64,000 nucleotides of DNA from Poronia punctata (GCA_022579005.1 MU401513.1:62001-126000); one strand, 5' to 3'; positions 22,963 to 35,314 are shown, numbered from the stretch's first letter. Notes: generated from the sequence alone by a model not told the origin. Program-made: numbers and translations.

Positions 22963-25457
22963 ATGGAATCCAATACTGGAAAAGTTGAGAAACGAAACCG
23001 ACCGCCTGTTTCTTGCGAGCCATGCAGAAGCCGAAAGTTCGTAACCAACCCATCTTCTTTGTGTGTAACCGCCTGTATTCGTATATACTAAGACAACTCG
23101 TAGATTAAAATGCAATCGTGGCCTTCCCTGTGAGAGTTGCATAAAACGCAACAAAACATCACTCTGCCATTATGCCGCCAACGCTGCACGAGGGCCGCCC
23201 AAACGGCGTGACTTGAAAGACAGACTCAATACTCTGGAGAACCTAGTGTCATCCCTCCTTTCTAGTGATGGCAACATACGGACGGGGAAGCGCCCCGATA
23301 GTCGGTCAGACACCGAGACAACCGCAACTTCTTCCACTCGGCAAGTTGGCAAACAGTCGCCACCAGATGTACCTGAAAACGTGCTTACCCCGGAAACGCC
23401 TCATCTACAACAGACAGAAGACGGACAGGTGAACTACATCGATCCCAGTCATTGGTTGTCTATACTGGAAGACATCAAGGAGGTCCGCGATCACCTCAGC
23501 GAATCCCGACAACAGGCCGACTTTCGGGGTGTTTCTGAGAATGCTTCGCCTGACGCTAGTTTCGTCTTTGGGTCGGTTCCGAATATGTCTTTTCTTGTGA
23601 TTCTAGAATCTCTGCCGCCGCGGCCGGTATGCGATAAGTTGATTTCGTGGTATTTCAACTCGAATACTTTCTTGGCAGGTAGGTCAAGAGCACTCCCTCA
23701 AGGGTCAAAAGCTACATGTAGGTAAGGTAGCTAACACGGAACGGACTAGGGATTGTACACCCGGCCAAATTTCAAATCGAGGTACTATTTTAAACATCTT
23801 TCTCCACATGCATTTTGCCGATATTATGTACAATTGTGTCTAATCGGACCATGCTGGTATTGGTAGTACGAGGCTTTTTGGGAATCACCAGCAACGGCAT
23901 CTCCTCTCTGGACAGCTCTCCTTTTCTCCATCCTCAGCGTCATGGTTGGCATGAGCAATATGACGCGGAACCCCTCGGTCCCTGATAATGGCGTCGCTCC
24001 TATCCACGTCTTACAACAACGGGCGGTCCAATGTCTCGTCGTCGGGAAATACGCCACGGCTAATGCGTACGCTTTGGAGGCGTTCATGTTGCATCTTTTC
24101 AGCCTTATTCTTTGTAATAGTGCCGTCTCTTATAATGACGCATGGTTCGAAATGGGGGTAAGTCTCTTCCCTTCCTTTTATTTGATTACGGTATATTTGT
24201 AACTGACTAATAAGCAGTGAGTAAATGAGAAAACTCTATCAGTGTGAATGTGACACGGGATGACTCACTATAAATCCGTAACAGGGCTGTGATTCGTTTA
24301 GCATTCAGAATGGGCTATCACCGCGATCCGAAACACCTCCCTGGAATTTCCGTCTTCGACGGCGAGATGAGGCGAAGAGTATGGCTCAATCTAGTCCAAG
24401 TCGAAGCTCTCATGTCGTACCAACTAGGATTTCCGAGCATGATTCCTTCCGAGTTTTGCGATACCGGCGTGCCTCTGAACCTCGAATATTCCGAGTAAGG
24501 AAGCCCGGACTCCTTAGATATCACCTACTTTCATCACTCTAACGGCACGATAGCCTCCAGATGAACATGACCGAATTACCACCCGGAAGACCTCTTTCCG
24601 AACAAACCACGGTTCGATACACCGTGGCCAAACACGAGGTGATGGCCGTATTTAAAAAGATCGCCGCTCACACGCAATCCCTAGCTGCGCCCACGTATAA
24701 CAAGACTACAGCGCTTCACAAAGAACTAACGGACGCATACGAAGGACTTCCCGAAGCTCTGAAAAAACGAGACATCAACCGCTCCTTTGTCGATTCGTCT
24801 GCCCTAATCCTGCAGAGATGCACGATAGAAACTCTATACCTTAAAGGTCTCATCGTCTTGCACCGTCGATACGTACAACAAAGTCATATAACCGAATCCT
24901 CGCGCCAAATCTGCATCGAGGCCGCTCTCGACATGCTCGACCGCCAAGCAGACCTATACCAGGCCTGTCAACCGGGGGGTCGATTATACGAGGAACGATG
25001 GATGATATACTGTTCGCCCTCTCACGATTTCCTCCTAGCTGCCATGGTGATATGTCTCGATTTGTCGGTCTGTATGCGGACGGCATCGGAATCGGTGTCG
25101 ATGGAGTTGCAGCAACTCAGGGGGAGAGAATATCGCGCTTTGAAGACGTCGCGCGATATGTGGGCTGCGAATAGTGCCAATGTGCCAGAGGCCCATCTCG
25201 CTTCGCTTGCGCTTGACTTGATGATTAGCAAGGTAGCGGCGGAGGATTTCCAGTCCGAGTTTCAGTATGCTGGCGCTATGGCGCAGATGATTGATGGTCC
25301 TGAGACTGTTGACTGGGTAAGTAAACCATTTTGTCTATGGTGGTGGTGGTGATTTGTTTGGTTGTTTGTTTGTTGCTGACGAATGATGATTGATTAGGCT
25401 TTGTTGGATCATTACCTTCAGAACCTTGACGGGACTGAGATTGATGCGATATTCTGA
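22963..25457 (+). CDS. Zn(II)2Cys6 fungal transcription factor, possible 1-nt frame break
   Basis: DNA-binding regulator in the nucleus. Predicted exons: 22963-23036, 23104-23678, 23750-23781, 23867-24157, about 24286-24494, 24554-25316 and 25398-25457 (about 667 residues). The zinc cluster is complete across intron 1: Cys18, 21, 28, 34, 37 and 46 with spacing 2-6-5-2-8, followed by a basic linker and a coiled coil (LKDRLNTLENLVSSLL). The middle part matches the fungal-specific transcription factor domain, with RLAFRMGYHRDP and DGEMRRRVWLNLVQVEALMSYQLGFP. The splice from exon 4 (..WFEMG, donor 24158) to exon 5 (AVIRLAF..) fails by one nucleotide: the only usable AG ends at 24284, leaving one extra G. 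This may be a sequence error, an unusual splice or a real frameshift. Confidence 0.85.
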
Positions 25458-25849
25458 ATCCAAGTTGAGATGCGGAGATGTTACGGATGGACGAAGCATT
25501 CATTCATAAAGATACCCGAGTACGAAACCCTCCAATGTTTTCATACCTAGCAACTAAGACTCAGTCAAGGGGGCGGGTGTAGAACTTGACAAGAGTTGTC
25601 TACGCTTGTTGAAGAGTCAATAAAACATGATCTTGTGCTTCAGGTGTTATTATCGTAAATATTATGTGACTACTTTCTCTACACACTCACAAGAACAAGT
25701 GTACGCGAAGATGTCTACATATAATTCTACCCTCTCCTCTCCTGATCTCTCCTCGCTTTCCTTCCCCCTTCACTCCACATTATCTAGCTCTTTGCCAATA
25801 TCACTTCCCCTAATTTAAGGAATATTTTTATCATTTATCCCAGATCACG
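25458..25849. other. Intergenic, tandem genes
   Basis: Contains the upstream region of the next + strand gene, with a CT-rich stretch at about 25730-25800 (CCTCTCCTCTCC and similar), a typical fungal core-promoter composition. Confidence 0.5.
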
Positions 25850-26755
25850 ATGCCCGGCTCAGGCCGCCACGCCGACCGCCATGGCCGGCACCACCAGTCA
25901 TCCCACAACTCCCACCATTCCCACCGCGACCGAGACCGAGACCGAGACCATGACCGCCGCCGCCATTCCCACCGTAGCCCCGACCCCGACCCCGACCCCC
26001 TACGCACAACCACCCCATCCGGAACACCCCTATTCCAAATCGTCATCCAACCCGTCCCCATAATCCTATCCACCACCAACCCGGGCCGCCCCATAATCCT
26101 CAGCGCGCACGCGTCCCTGGCCCCGTGGATCCGGAACTACTCGGTAAACGTCAGCATGGAATTCGCCGACGGCGCCGGGGGGGAAGTACACACGGGGATC
26201 GGTCTGGGGTTAGGATTCCAGAAAGTCGGCGAGGAACATTGCTTCTGTGTCCTCCCGGGGAAATGGTTCGAGGAGTTGAGGGAGGATTGCATCACGAGCG
26301 AACAGGCGAGGATCAAGTTCCGGATCTATAATAGGGGGATGTTGGTTACGATTGTTAGGTCGGGGACTTTTAGGGTGAGGAGGAGGTTTAGTATGGTTTT
26401 TTTTTTTTTTTCCCCTCTTGTTTTTTCCATTTCTCTTTTCTTTTGTTGTCTATCCTCTTCGCCCGTGGGGGGGGGGCCGGGGGGGGNNNNNNNNNNGGTT
26501 TTTTTTTGTTTTTTTTTTTTTTTTTCCCTTTTGTTTTTTCATTTTCTTTTTTTTTTTTTGTGTTTCTACTTTCCCCCCACCCCCCCCCCCCCCCCCCCCC
26601 CCCTTTATTATTCTCTTTCCCCCCCTTTTTCTAGTTTTTGTCTTTTTTTTTCTTTCTCTTCTCGTCTTGTCTTGTCTTACTAATGATATAATGTCCCGTG
26701 TATAGCCGAAGATGAGCGTTTCTGGTACGATTTATGGTGTCAGGCTCGACGATAA
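25850..26755 (+). CDS. Hypothetical protein; intron contains a 10-N assembly gap
   Basis: Two predicted exons, 25850-26390 and 26706-26755, phase 1, give about 196 residues. The N-terminus is low-complexity (HSHRDRDRDRDHDRRR, then DPDPDPDP). The remaining 140 residues look like a folded domain: FQIVIQPVPIILST, then ASLAPWIRNYSVNVSMEF, GLGLGFQKVGEEHCFCVLPG and FRIYNRGMLVTIVRSGTF, ending EDERFWYDLWCQARR. I do not recognise the family. The 315-bp intron is made of long T, G and C homopolymers around the gap at 26487-26496, so its true length is uncertain. The donor GTATGG is weak, but the acceptor and the aromatic C-terminus support the second exon. Translating straight through the first donor gives only homopolymer residues. 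Confidence 0.6.
26398..26661. other. Homopolymer-rich block with assembly gap (N at 26487-26496)
   Basis: Runs of T, G and C up to about 23 nt (C run near 26579-26603) surround ten N. This is either a true low-complexity intron or a badly assembled region; the base calls here should not be trusted. Confidence 0.85.
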
Positions 26756-27588
26756 AAATTAAAAAGCAAACAAACAAACGAAATCGTAATCCGAAGCTCT
26801 TGGTTTGGTTTTATCAAAAGGGGCGGAAGATTTCGATGAGATGCGATTGCGCATATAATACTTATTTGCCCACCTTGGTTGGTCAAGGCCCAAGGGTGAG
26901 TCTGCAAGTGAGTGAAGTGAGTACGCGCGCGGCTTGTGGGACGAACGTACGATAAAACATAGCCAGCCGGGTTTTATCTTCTTGGAAAGTCTAAATTCAA
27001 ATTTATCTTCATCAAAGCGTTGAGTTGGGGAAAAATTATATCATGAATTAAAACAAATCGTTCTACACTCTTTGCACAATCAGACCTTTATTTGATTTGG
27101 TGGCCTTGTATGTTCTTAATGTATGATACCAAGTTATTAGTAAAGTATCGTGCTTATGTAAAGGAAGCCTGCAATTTAAGGTATACACATGAAAAGGTAT
27201 TATCAATTCCTCAACCTTACCTTACATAGGGGTGTACGTTAAGAGTCATATTTGTACGTGGTTGTAAAAAGGTAGGTAGTATATACAAGTAGTAAAATTT
27301 GGCTGAATTAACAGGGTAAGTCTCCTGGGCTAGGGGTGCATTGCCAGCCAGTCGTACCTTCAACCTACCCACGACTGAATGGACGATGCAGCTCCTCAGC
27401 TATCGTGATTTGTATATATACGACTGACTGGACCAAATAATGCCCTCATCTCGTTCATCGATGGAAACCACGCTAATTAGGCTATATATAGATTCTGATG
27501 GTATTCCGCAATACAGGCCGGCTGACACAAAATGCATATTCCTTTTTTGCAACTAACTCCTGCTGTCTGCCCCAACATCAAAGTGTCA
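26756..27588. other. Convergent intergenic region
   Basis: 833 bp between convergent 3' ends. No gene, RNA or repeat recognised. Confidence 0.6.
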
Positions 27589-30500
27589 TCATATTAGACT
27601 CTCATACTTATCCAAGCCGCTGCTCTGGGATTTCTGCTGTTGCGGTGCCGGGGTAGTTGACTGATTCGGCGTCATTACATTCATGCCGCTGCCCATCATG
27701 CTGTTCATGCTTCTGTTTCCACTTCCTAGACCAGAATTCATCATGCTATTCATGCTCCCAGGAGGTGGGGACAGAGCACCGAATGCCGAGGAACCTGTCT
27801 GCCCAAAGGAAGTAGAAGAACTTTGCCGTTGAACACCTCCAGGCGGGGGTGGCAAACTGAATCCAGAGGCAGCATTGCTCCCACCAGTGGGCGGGGGTGC
27901 AAGTGAAAAGGACGACATTTGACTCGCAGAGGGGCGGGTCTGACTGATGTTGAAGTTTGACATACTAGATGCCAGTGTATTATTCATTGGCGAGGTGACT
28001 GGCGAGGTAGGCTTTGATACGTTGGAAGCCCAAGGATTCGGTGCACTGCTCACTGCAGATGACCAATTTACACCGGTCGATGATGGCAGTGTTGAACTCG
28101 CCTGTGCCGGTTGCGAAGCCGGTTGCAGAGGCTGTGAGAATTGGGTAGTCTGAGGACTGAGGGTACCATAGGCTGCTAGATCAGGTGTAACAGTCCGGAA
28201 AGAGGGTTGAGGGGCCGGCGGTTTGAATTGACTATTGTTGGTAGGGGTCGGGGTAGACCAAGAAAATTGGACAGGAGGAGATTTCGTAGCGGGCGTTGGG
28301 ACACTAGGGTTGGGTGCTGCATCCCAGCTTGGATCCATAGAGCTGCTCGACGCTCGAGGTGCTTTGCCTTTGACCAGACTCTCGAAATCATCTTGGGTCG
28401 ACCCATTCGTCGTCTCAAACGTAGTTCCGCTTACGCCGCCGAACCCTAAGAAATCATCGTTGGCAACAGTTGCAGTCGTCCCGTTGGTAACAGCAAGCTC
28501 TTGCAGTTTCTTGGCTTGTTCGTCTTCAACTCGTCGTGACAATGACCGGATAAGCTCCATGAAGCGCTGGAATTGCTTCAGATCCAGCAGCGGCCCTAGA
28601 CTCATGTTCCATAGAGTAGGTAAGATTTCCATGGCCACGAAATCGGCATCGGCGTGGTCCCCAACAACCCGTAGTACGTCGAGAGCAGCCATCATAACGG
28701 CTGGTTCCTTCGTTTTTATCGCTCTAATAAGAGGCACAATCTTCTCCTGCATCGTGTACTTGTCAAGAGCGCTCGATGACGAAGTCTTCTTCTTCTTGTC
28801 AGGGGTTAAGCCGTCGAGCCCATCATCAGCAGAGTTATTCTCGTTGGATCCACCGCATAATATGACGAATGCCCGACAACCCCGTACTTTGATGGCCAAG
28901 CTATTGGTTTTACTAAAAACGGTAGTAATCACTGGAAACAGCTCATTTTTGATGGTGCTAAAGTCGAGAACCGGTAGTATAACTGGTAGACTTCGTAACG
29001 CGGCATCAACTAATGAGGGAGTGGGTGATTCGATAGCGGTGATAAGGATCGGAAGCACATCTGTAAGCCAAGTTAGCTGGTCTCCTTTCTTGCCTTGAGA
29101 TATATGACTCTTCTGTCGTCGGCAGTGGATGGATAGGGGTACCAAGATTTTAGGCAGATTGCATGGGCCACGCGACGATGCCACAATAGTGTCCAAGGAT
29201 TACAGCACATACCCTCTTTGAATTCCTTTCCCGAACTATTCTCCGTCATTAACTTGGTATTTTCTAGAATAACCATTAGGCCAGCGTCTCGGGTAGTATC
29301 CTTTTCCTGACTTGGCTTTGCATTTTCGACAAAGATCTGCTTGAGCTTGGGCCGGACCTTCTCCCCAAAAGCCCGCCTCGATGACGGCAGCAAGCTCATA
29401 ATTTTGAACACGTTCTGTAGGATGAGAGATAACAGATCTTTGTCCTTTAATTCCTCAAGCAAGGCTGGGAGGATTTTCTTTTCCATCACAGCCTTTGGGA
29501 AGGACGGGAGGACCTTGTTCAATCCCCTCATAAACGACGCCTTTTCGCTCGGCGTCTTTGCTGGAAAGGCGTCAAGGAAACGGATAGTGGAAACAAGAAT
29601 ATTGTCGAAATATGGGCTTTCTTGAAACTCACGCGCCGTCATGCGCTGTGCTGGTCGCCTCGTTATTAGCCGTGGCAGAACATGGCCCGATAGATCTTTA
29701 GGCAAGGGACGTTTTGACAGGAAATCGTTTCCAGAAGAGGGGACGCTGGAAGAAGACGTAAATATGCGCTTGTAGGCCGAAATGCTCCCGCTTGTTTCTA
29801 TCGGGGAGCGATGAGGTGAGTTGTACAAGGCGATAGACAACAGTCCAAGCGAAAACATGTCGGCCGAGGTTGTGAGGTTATTATCCAGGACGAAGTCTGG
29901 TGACGTATAGTCCAGATTGATCTGTACATATCTTGGTAGTCGAGGGTCCAGATTCAGTGCTTCGGACAGGCTGATAGGTTGGACCGACGTAGGTTTGGAC
30001 GAGTTTTCGGGGGGACTGCAGAATGCAAGACCACTAATCTTCCAATCCGACTGTATGTTATGTTAGCCACGAGATAGACCTGGAATTGCTCCTCCTCACT
30101 TGATTGGGATAGGAGGTCGACAAGGAAGCGGCGGGAGCTCACTTTTGCATTAATCAAGACGCAATCAGGCGTAAGGTTTCCATGAACGAGGCCAGCGTTC
30201 TCGTGGAGGAATTCTAGAGCCTTGCCCACCTGGAGTAGGCCTTTCTGGATCTCAAGCTCGTCGATCTCGATATCTCGTCTCCGCCTGGAACCGTCGGAGC
30301 CTTCGGTGACGTATCGACTGGACCGACCGCCGACGCCGCCAGCTCTTTCCTGTTCATCTTTCTCCCGTAATAAACTCGCAAGTGATGTGGTGATGGGCTC
30401 TGTTACGAACTGAAGCCTGCCTCCCCTCGTCTCTTCTAGCGGTTCTACCAACTCGAGGACGTTTGGGTGACGTAAGCGCGCTAGTGAGGATGCTTCTTTC

Positions 30501-30902
30501 TTTAGCCGCTCGACCACCTATTTCGGCGTGTTAAATGCGCTCCATGTCCCCGGGGCCCTTTACATGAAGGTCGTAACTATTCGATAAAGGAAGACGACTA
30601 ACCTCCTCAGTGGCTCTCTTCAACGACGTTGTGTCTGATCGAAGCGACGCGCTGCCTATGTTTGTACATCTTTAGCCCCCATCTCTTCATGCAATGGACT
30701 GGAATCGAGAAAAACGAATAGCGGAGGCTATACCATCTGTAGTCAAGGATTTCTTGTCGAACACGAATACTGAATAGGGCTTCTGGGTAGATTTCTTCTT
30801 GGCATCGTAAATATTCCATGCGCCAGCGGTCGAGGAGATGGTTTGCGAAACGGTGTAGTTCGAGTTAATGTTGGAGGTCAAGCCTTTCAACGAGGAGAAC
30901 AT
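27589..30902 (-). CDS. SCY1: SCY1/SCYL2-type pseudokinase with HEAT repeats
   Basis: Scaffold protein of clathrin and Golgi/endosome traffic. Exons 30902-30734, 30655-30603, 30517-30143, 30050-29213 and 29060-27589 give 968 residues. The N-terminus MFSSLKGLTSNINSNYTVSQ and the VFVFDKKSL stretch are typical of the family. The kinase-like domain (about residues 40-330) lacks catalytic signatures: the catalytic loop reads LVHGNLTPDCVLIN (HGN instead of HRD) and the DFG position reads SDWKISG, so it is probably inactive, as is usual for the family. HEAT-like helices follow (for example LPALLEELKDKDLLSLILQNVF), then a Pro/Ser/Gln-rich tail of about 250 residues ending GLDKYESLI. The exon 2 acceptor at 30656 was chosen over a nearby CAG because only it keeps frame. 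Confidence 0.9.
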
Positions 30903-33032
30903 GTTGGGCAACGGAATCCTTGATAATTGAGCTCGACCTTCATATCGGTGTGTTGCGCAATAGGGAAGACGGGCGAAGCATCGGGCGTCGGTCGGGGGCG
31001 TCTGCCAGGTTGGGCCGTTTCCTTAAAGTGCTGGTCGACAGGGTCAAATCCCGCTACACGGGAGGGCCCAAGGCTGCATATAACCCAATGAATAGATATG
31101 CGCGAGGCCAGTTAATTGTGACTCGAAACTGTTCGCTGGTTTTTGGTATCTAGTTAAAATGATCACTGAGCATATAATTATGCCCCTGTTCCCGCTCGTT
31201 CTCGCATACACGTATGACGAGAATTGTTGTTTTACGTAAGCGAGATCATGGCAGACCCACAGGCCGCTTTTAGCCTGCCACGCCTGCGCACTATCTATGC
31301 AACGTACAGGTCCAGTGACAGTCGCATGAGCCTCAGTTCTGCCTCTGTTCAAAGTTGAAGTTCAACCAGCGAGAATACTATTTTAAGCACGCCTATGTGT
31401 ATACCACACGGATAACTTCAACCTAAGACCAAACTGTGATGGATGCTATCAACTTATAACAGGTCTAGTTGAAAAGCCTGGCTGGGAGTCGTCACTGTGG
31501 GGTTTAATTTGTTATCCCTAGTGTCTATGTATACGAGCATTGAATTTCGATGCTAGCCTAGTGAAGCAACCAGGTATCCTGGAGCCCGACAGGCTCCGAG
31601 CCATCACGAACTCTTTTTTGCGTTAGTAAAAAGGTCGGTTACCGATATAATCATTAATTCGAAACATGTTACCAGGTTGGCCCAGTAATCCAGTCTAGAT
31701 CCGGATCGAGGCCGATAAACACGGGCCGTGATCCGGCAAGAGGTTGAAAAGCTAGGTACCTAGTCCCCGCTGCTCGGCAGCCGTCCCGGTCCGGTCAGAA
31801 CACACCTGTAGCAGATTGCTCTTGCCGGTGCCGTTCGGTAATCGTGCTACTGATCAGCACCGACCCATGGAACATCGCTCTTCTGGCCGGCGGCGACGAG
31901 TGGTCAAGATTCGAAGCATGCTACAAAAGCTTTGTTGGGAGACGCCAGTATTTTAAATTTTGTGTAGGTATGCTCGCTCGTTTCCAATCTCCTATTCATG
32001 TTGTATACGAGGCGCAAGTAAAACATTCCCATATTCTTCTTTCAACAGTTCCTGCCACTACAATTTACAAACACCACACCTATTTCTGGTGTTATGGGGG
32101 GATTCAGTAGTGCTGGCTGTGCATGTACAAAGAAAGCAACTATATCGCCCGGATAACGTCCAGCAAGTACCTCTTGATTTCCATGCCCGTCCCGGCAGCG
32201 AGTAAGAAGGGACCACGCCTATACCCCGCCACATTCCGTATAAAAACACCTAACCTCGATGGTTTCTACGGGTTGTGGCTCGGATCGGTCCAGAACCATG
32301 AGGATCAGAATGCCTGTCTGTCTTCTCCATTGGATCCCCGCTGCCGGCCTATCGTGCCTTATCTGCGTTCCGATTATATGTGCTGAATCAATGATAGGTA
32401 TTCTTCCTGCAATTATTGCGTGCAAGCCGCCGCAGAGTGGTCGGCCTATCTCACACCATATTCAAATAGGGTAGGCTACTTGCAATACGAGTATGAAGCG
32501 GTATACTACCAAACTCAATGCTTCGTCGATTCTTGGAACACATGAGATGCTACCTACGATGTGCTACACCTTGGACCAAAAAGGTGATACAAACACTTGT
32601 TTGGACTCGCCATTTCCTGTTTACTTCTTGGCCCTTTATAAATGTAAACGTAAATATCATGAATTCTGGCCGACAAGTTCCGTCCATAGCCGTCTCGAGA
32701 CGTGCCCTCCGAGATCGGCACCCACGGAAGCTCCGGTGAAAGCTCCAAAGATGGAATGATAGGCTGGACATGGACTTTATTGTGGGGTAAGCCTGTAGAC
32801 CCTGGGAATTGGGATATCGCTAATGTTGTTCCCAGACACTTTTCCATTCCGACAACCATCAAAATATACCAATTTACTTCTACTTGGACTCAATTCGAGC
32901 TGGACGATATTCATATTGGCCAATTGACTAGAATTGACACCTATATCGAAGGTGGAACGCAACATATACCATCCTCTGTTCACAATATAACATTCTCTCC
33001 ACGTATACCTAGCTCCCTTCTACACAACAGAC
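30903..33032. other. Divergent intergenic region, 2.1 kb
   Basis: Lies between the SCY1-type gene (-) and the aminotransferase gene (+). No supported gene. At about 32123-32590 one + strand frame reads like protein (for example CNYCVQAAAEWSAYLTPYSN and GYLQYEYEAVYYQTQCF) but is broken by two TGA codons; see findings. One TACGAGTA octamer at 32486. Confidence 0.5.
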
Positions 33033-34342
33033 ATGCTTCGCCAGCTTGTCCCGCGGTGCGGGAGAGCTCTTAGAGCGACAACCCGCTCACCACAGGTTCT
33101 ACCTGCCTTGCAAGCAGCGAGGAAATACAGCATAAAACCTGCGGCCGCTTCTACCGCCAAACCTCTCGATGTAGACCCCACGAAGCTCGTTATCAACAAG
33201 ACGTCAGATCCGAAATCATTGAGCGACCCAAAAACCTTGGTCTTTGGCCGAAACTTCACAGGTAGGGCTTTTTTTTTTGTCGATCCCACTAGGAGTGAAA
33301 AGGGTCTTGCTCTGCTAACACCAAGTCTACAGATCACATGTTGACTATAGAATGGACACAAACGGAAGGCTGGCGCGATCCCACCATTGTGCCCTACCAG
33401 AACCTCTCCCTCGATCCCGCCACGTGCGTCTTCCACTACGGCTTCGAGTGCTTCGAGGGCATGAAGGCGTACAAGGACGCGCAAGGCAACGTGCGCCTGT
33501 TCCGGCCCGACAAGAACATGGAACGCTTCAACAAGTCAGCCGCGCGCATCGCTCTACCCACCTTCTCCCCGACCGCTCTCATCGACCTGATCGCGCGCTT
33601 CGCCAAGCTCGAAGAGCGCTTCATCCCGCAGGAGCGCGGCTACTCGCTGTACCTGCGGCCGACGATGATCGGCACGCAGAAGACGCTCGGCGTCGGGCCC
33701 CCGGGCTCCGCCCTCCTCTTCGTCATCGCCTCGCCCGTCGGCCCTTACTTCCCGGCCGGGTTCAAGGCCGTCTCGCTAGAGGCCACCGACTACGCCGTGC
33801 GCGCCTGGCCCGGCGGCGTCGGCGACAAGAAGCTCGGCGCCAACTACGCCCCCTGCGTGCTGCCGCAGCTCGAGGCCGCCAGCCGCGGCTTCCAGCAGAA
33901 CCTGTGGCTCTTCGGCCCCGAGCAGTACGTCACCGAGGTCGGCACCATGAACCTCTTCATCGCCATCAAGAACAAGGAGACGGGCCAGAAGGAGCTCGTC
34001 ACCGCGCCCCTGGACGGCACCATCCTCGAGGGCGTCACGCGCGACTCCATCCTCTCGCTCGCGCGCGAGAAGCTCGCTCCCGAGGGCTGGCTCGTCTCCG
34101 AGCGCAAGATCACCATGCCGGAACTCGACGAGGCTTCCGAGCAAGGCCGACTGATCGAGGTCTTTGGTGCCGGCACCGCTGCTATCGTGAGCCCCGTCCG
34201 CAAGATCAGCTGGAAGGGCAAGCTTGTCGATTGCGGGCTGAGCGAACACGAGGAGTCTGGCGAGATTGCCCTACGCATGAAGGGCTGGATGGAAGCCAGA
34301 CAGTACGGTGATGAGGAGCACGAGTGGAGCTATATCTGCTAG
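33033..34342 (+). CDS. BAT1: Branched-chain amino acid aminotransferase, mitochondrial
   Basis: PLP-dependent class IV aminotransferase that interconverts leucine, isoleucine and valine with their 2-oxo acids in the last biosynthetic or first catabolic step. Exons 33033-33261 and 33333-34342 (phase 1, donor GTAGGG) give 412 residues. The N-terminal 35 residues ([18 protein letters not shown]...) form a mitochondrial presequence. Motifs: [14 protein letters not shown], the PLP lysine in [11 protein letters not shown] (about Lys243) and [12 protein letters not shown]. The second exon has very high G+C at third codon positions compared with its neighbours, suggesting strong codon bias and high expression; this also creates long overlapping false frames on both strands. 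Confidence 0.95.
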
Positions 34343-35105
34343 AAAGGAAAGCGAAAAAGAAGCCAGACAGGCAACGGTTTCCTATTAGACGGCGATAAAG
34401 AAAAGACCGGCACTGGTCAAAAAAATGGTTTAGAACCCAACCATTTCCAGACACCACAAGAATGGAGTAAAGAAAAAAACCCAAACAGGGGCATATTGAA
34501 GTTGGCGACATCTACAAAGAAATTTCATAGATACGCAGGGGAGTTCTTACAGCGCGTAGTCATGATATACTATCTTATTCACGTTTCACGGCGTTGCTTG
34601 CATTATTTGCTCTTTAGCTAAAGTTCTAGCGCCCAATCAATCGATCTAGGTATCAGAAGGGCTGACGTCACTACATTGAGTGAGATTCTCTTGATACGGA
34701 TTTGAAACATTGTGAACATTGATTGCTGGCGAAAAAAAAAAGAAACAAAAATAGAGACAAAAGCCTCTTGACTACCAAACCCGGAGTCTTATCCGTTTCT
34801 ATGGCATGTATGCATTTTCTAACCCGAGACCATCTCTAGTCCAGATCTTTGCCCACGTATTGAAACCAAAGGATAAATCAAATCAGCCCCCCAGCCCAGC
34901 TCAGCCCAGATGACGGGGGCAGAGAGAGAGAGGGAGAGAAAACGTAAGGATTGGGTAATGTTCATTTACAAGTGTAGTAGGGCCGAGCAGAGTTTATGTG
35001 CTTTTTTGAGAGTACATTGTCTGTGATAGAAAATCTAGTCGTTGAGGTTTGTTGGAAAAACATCCCGGAGGAAAATCGCCGTGACCTTGACGGTGAAACC
35101 ACACT
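34343..35105. other. Convergent intergenic region
   Basis: 763 bp between the 3' ends of the aminotransferase and the small complex I subunit genes. Only A-rich and GA-rich stretches seen. Confidence 0.6.
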
Positions 35106-35277
35106 CTACTTCCTCTGAGGATCTTCAAGGATACCCTCGGCTTCTAACCTCCGTCGTGCCTCCTCGAGAGCCCAGGTCTGTATCCTATACAGGGGGAAGA
35201 AAAGAGTTAGTCATCTATACAGACAAGACAAGTGAGGAGAAAATGGCTAATCCAAATGAACGAAGCTTTGGCGACTC

Positions 35278-35314
<37 letters not shown>

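Noticed and set aside
28235..29098. 287-residue + strand frame opposite the SCY1-type gene
   Set aside because: Antisense shadow; the - strand frame carries the conserved HEAT region and spliced junctions.
33352..34311. 319-residue + strand frame overlapping the aminotransferase
   Set aside because: It is the +2 shadow of a G/C-ending codon-biased gene; the translation is Arg/Pro/His-rich and without any family motif.
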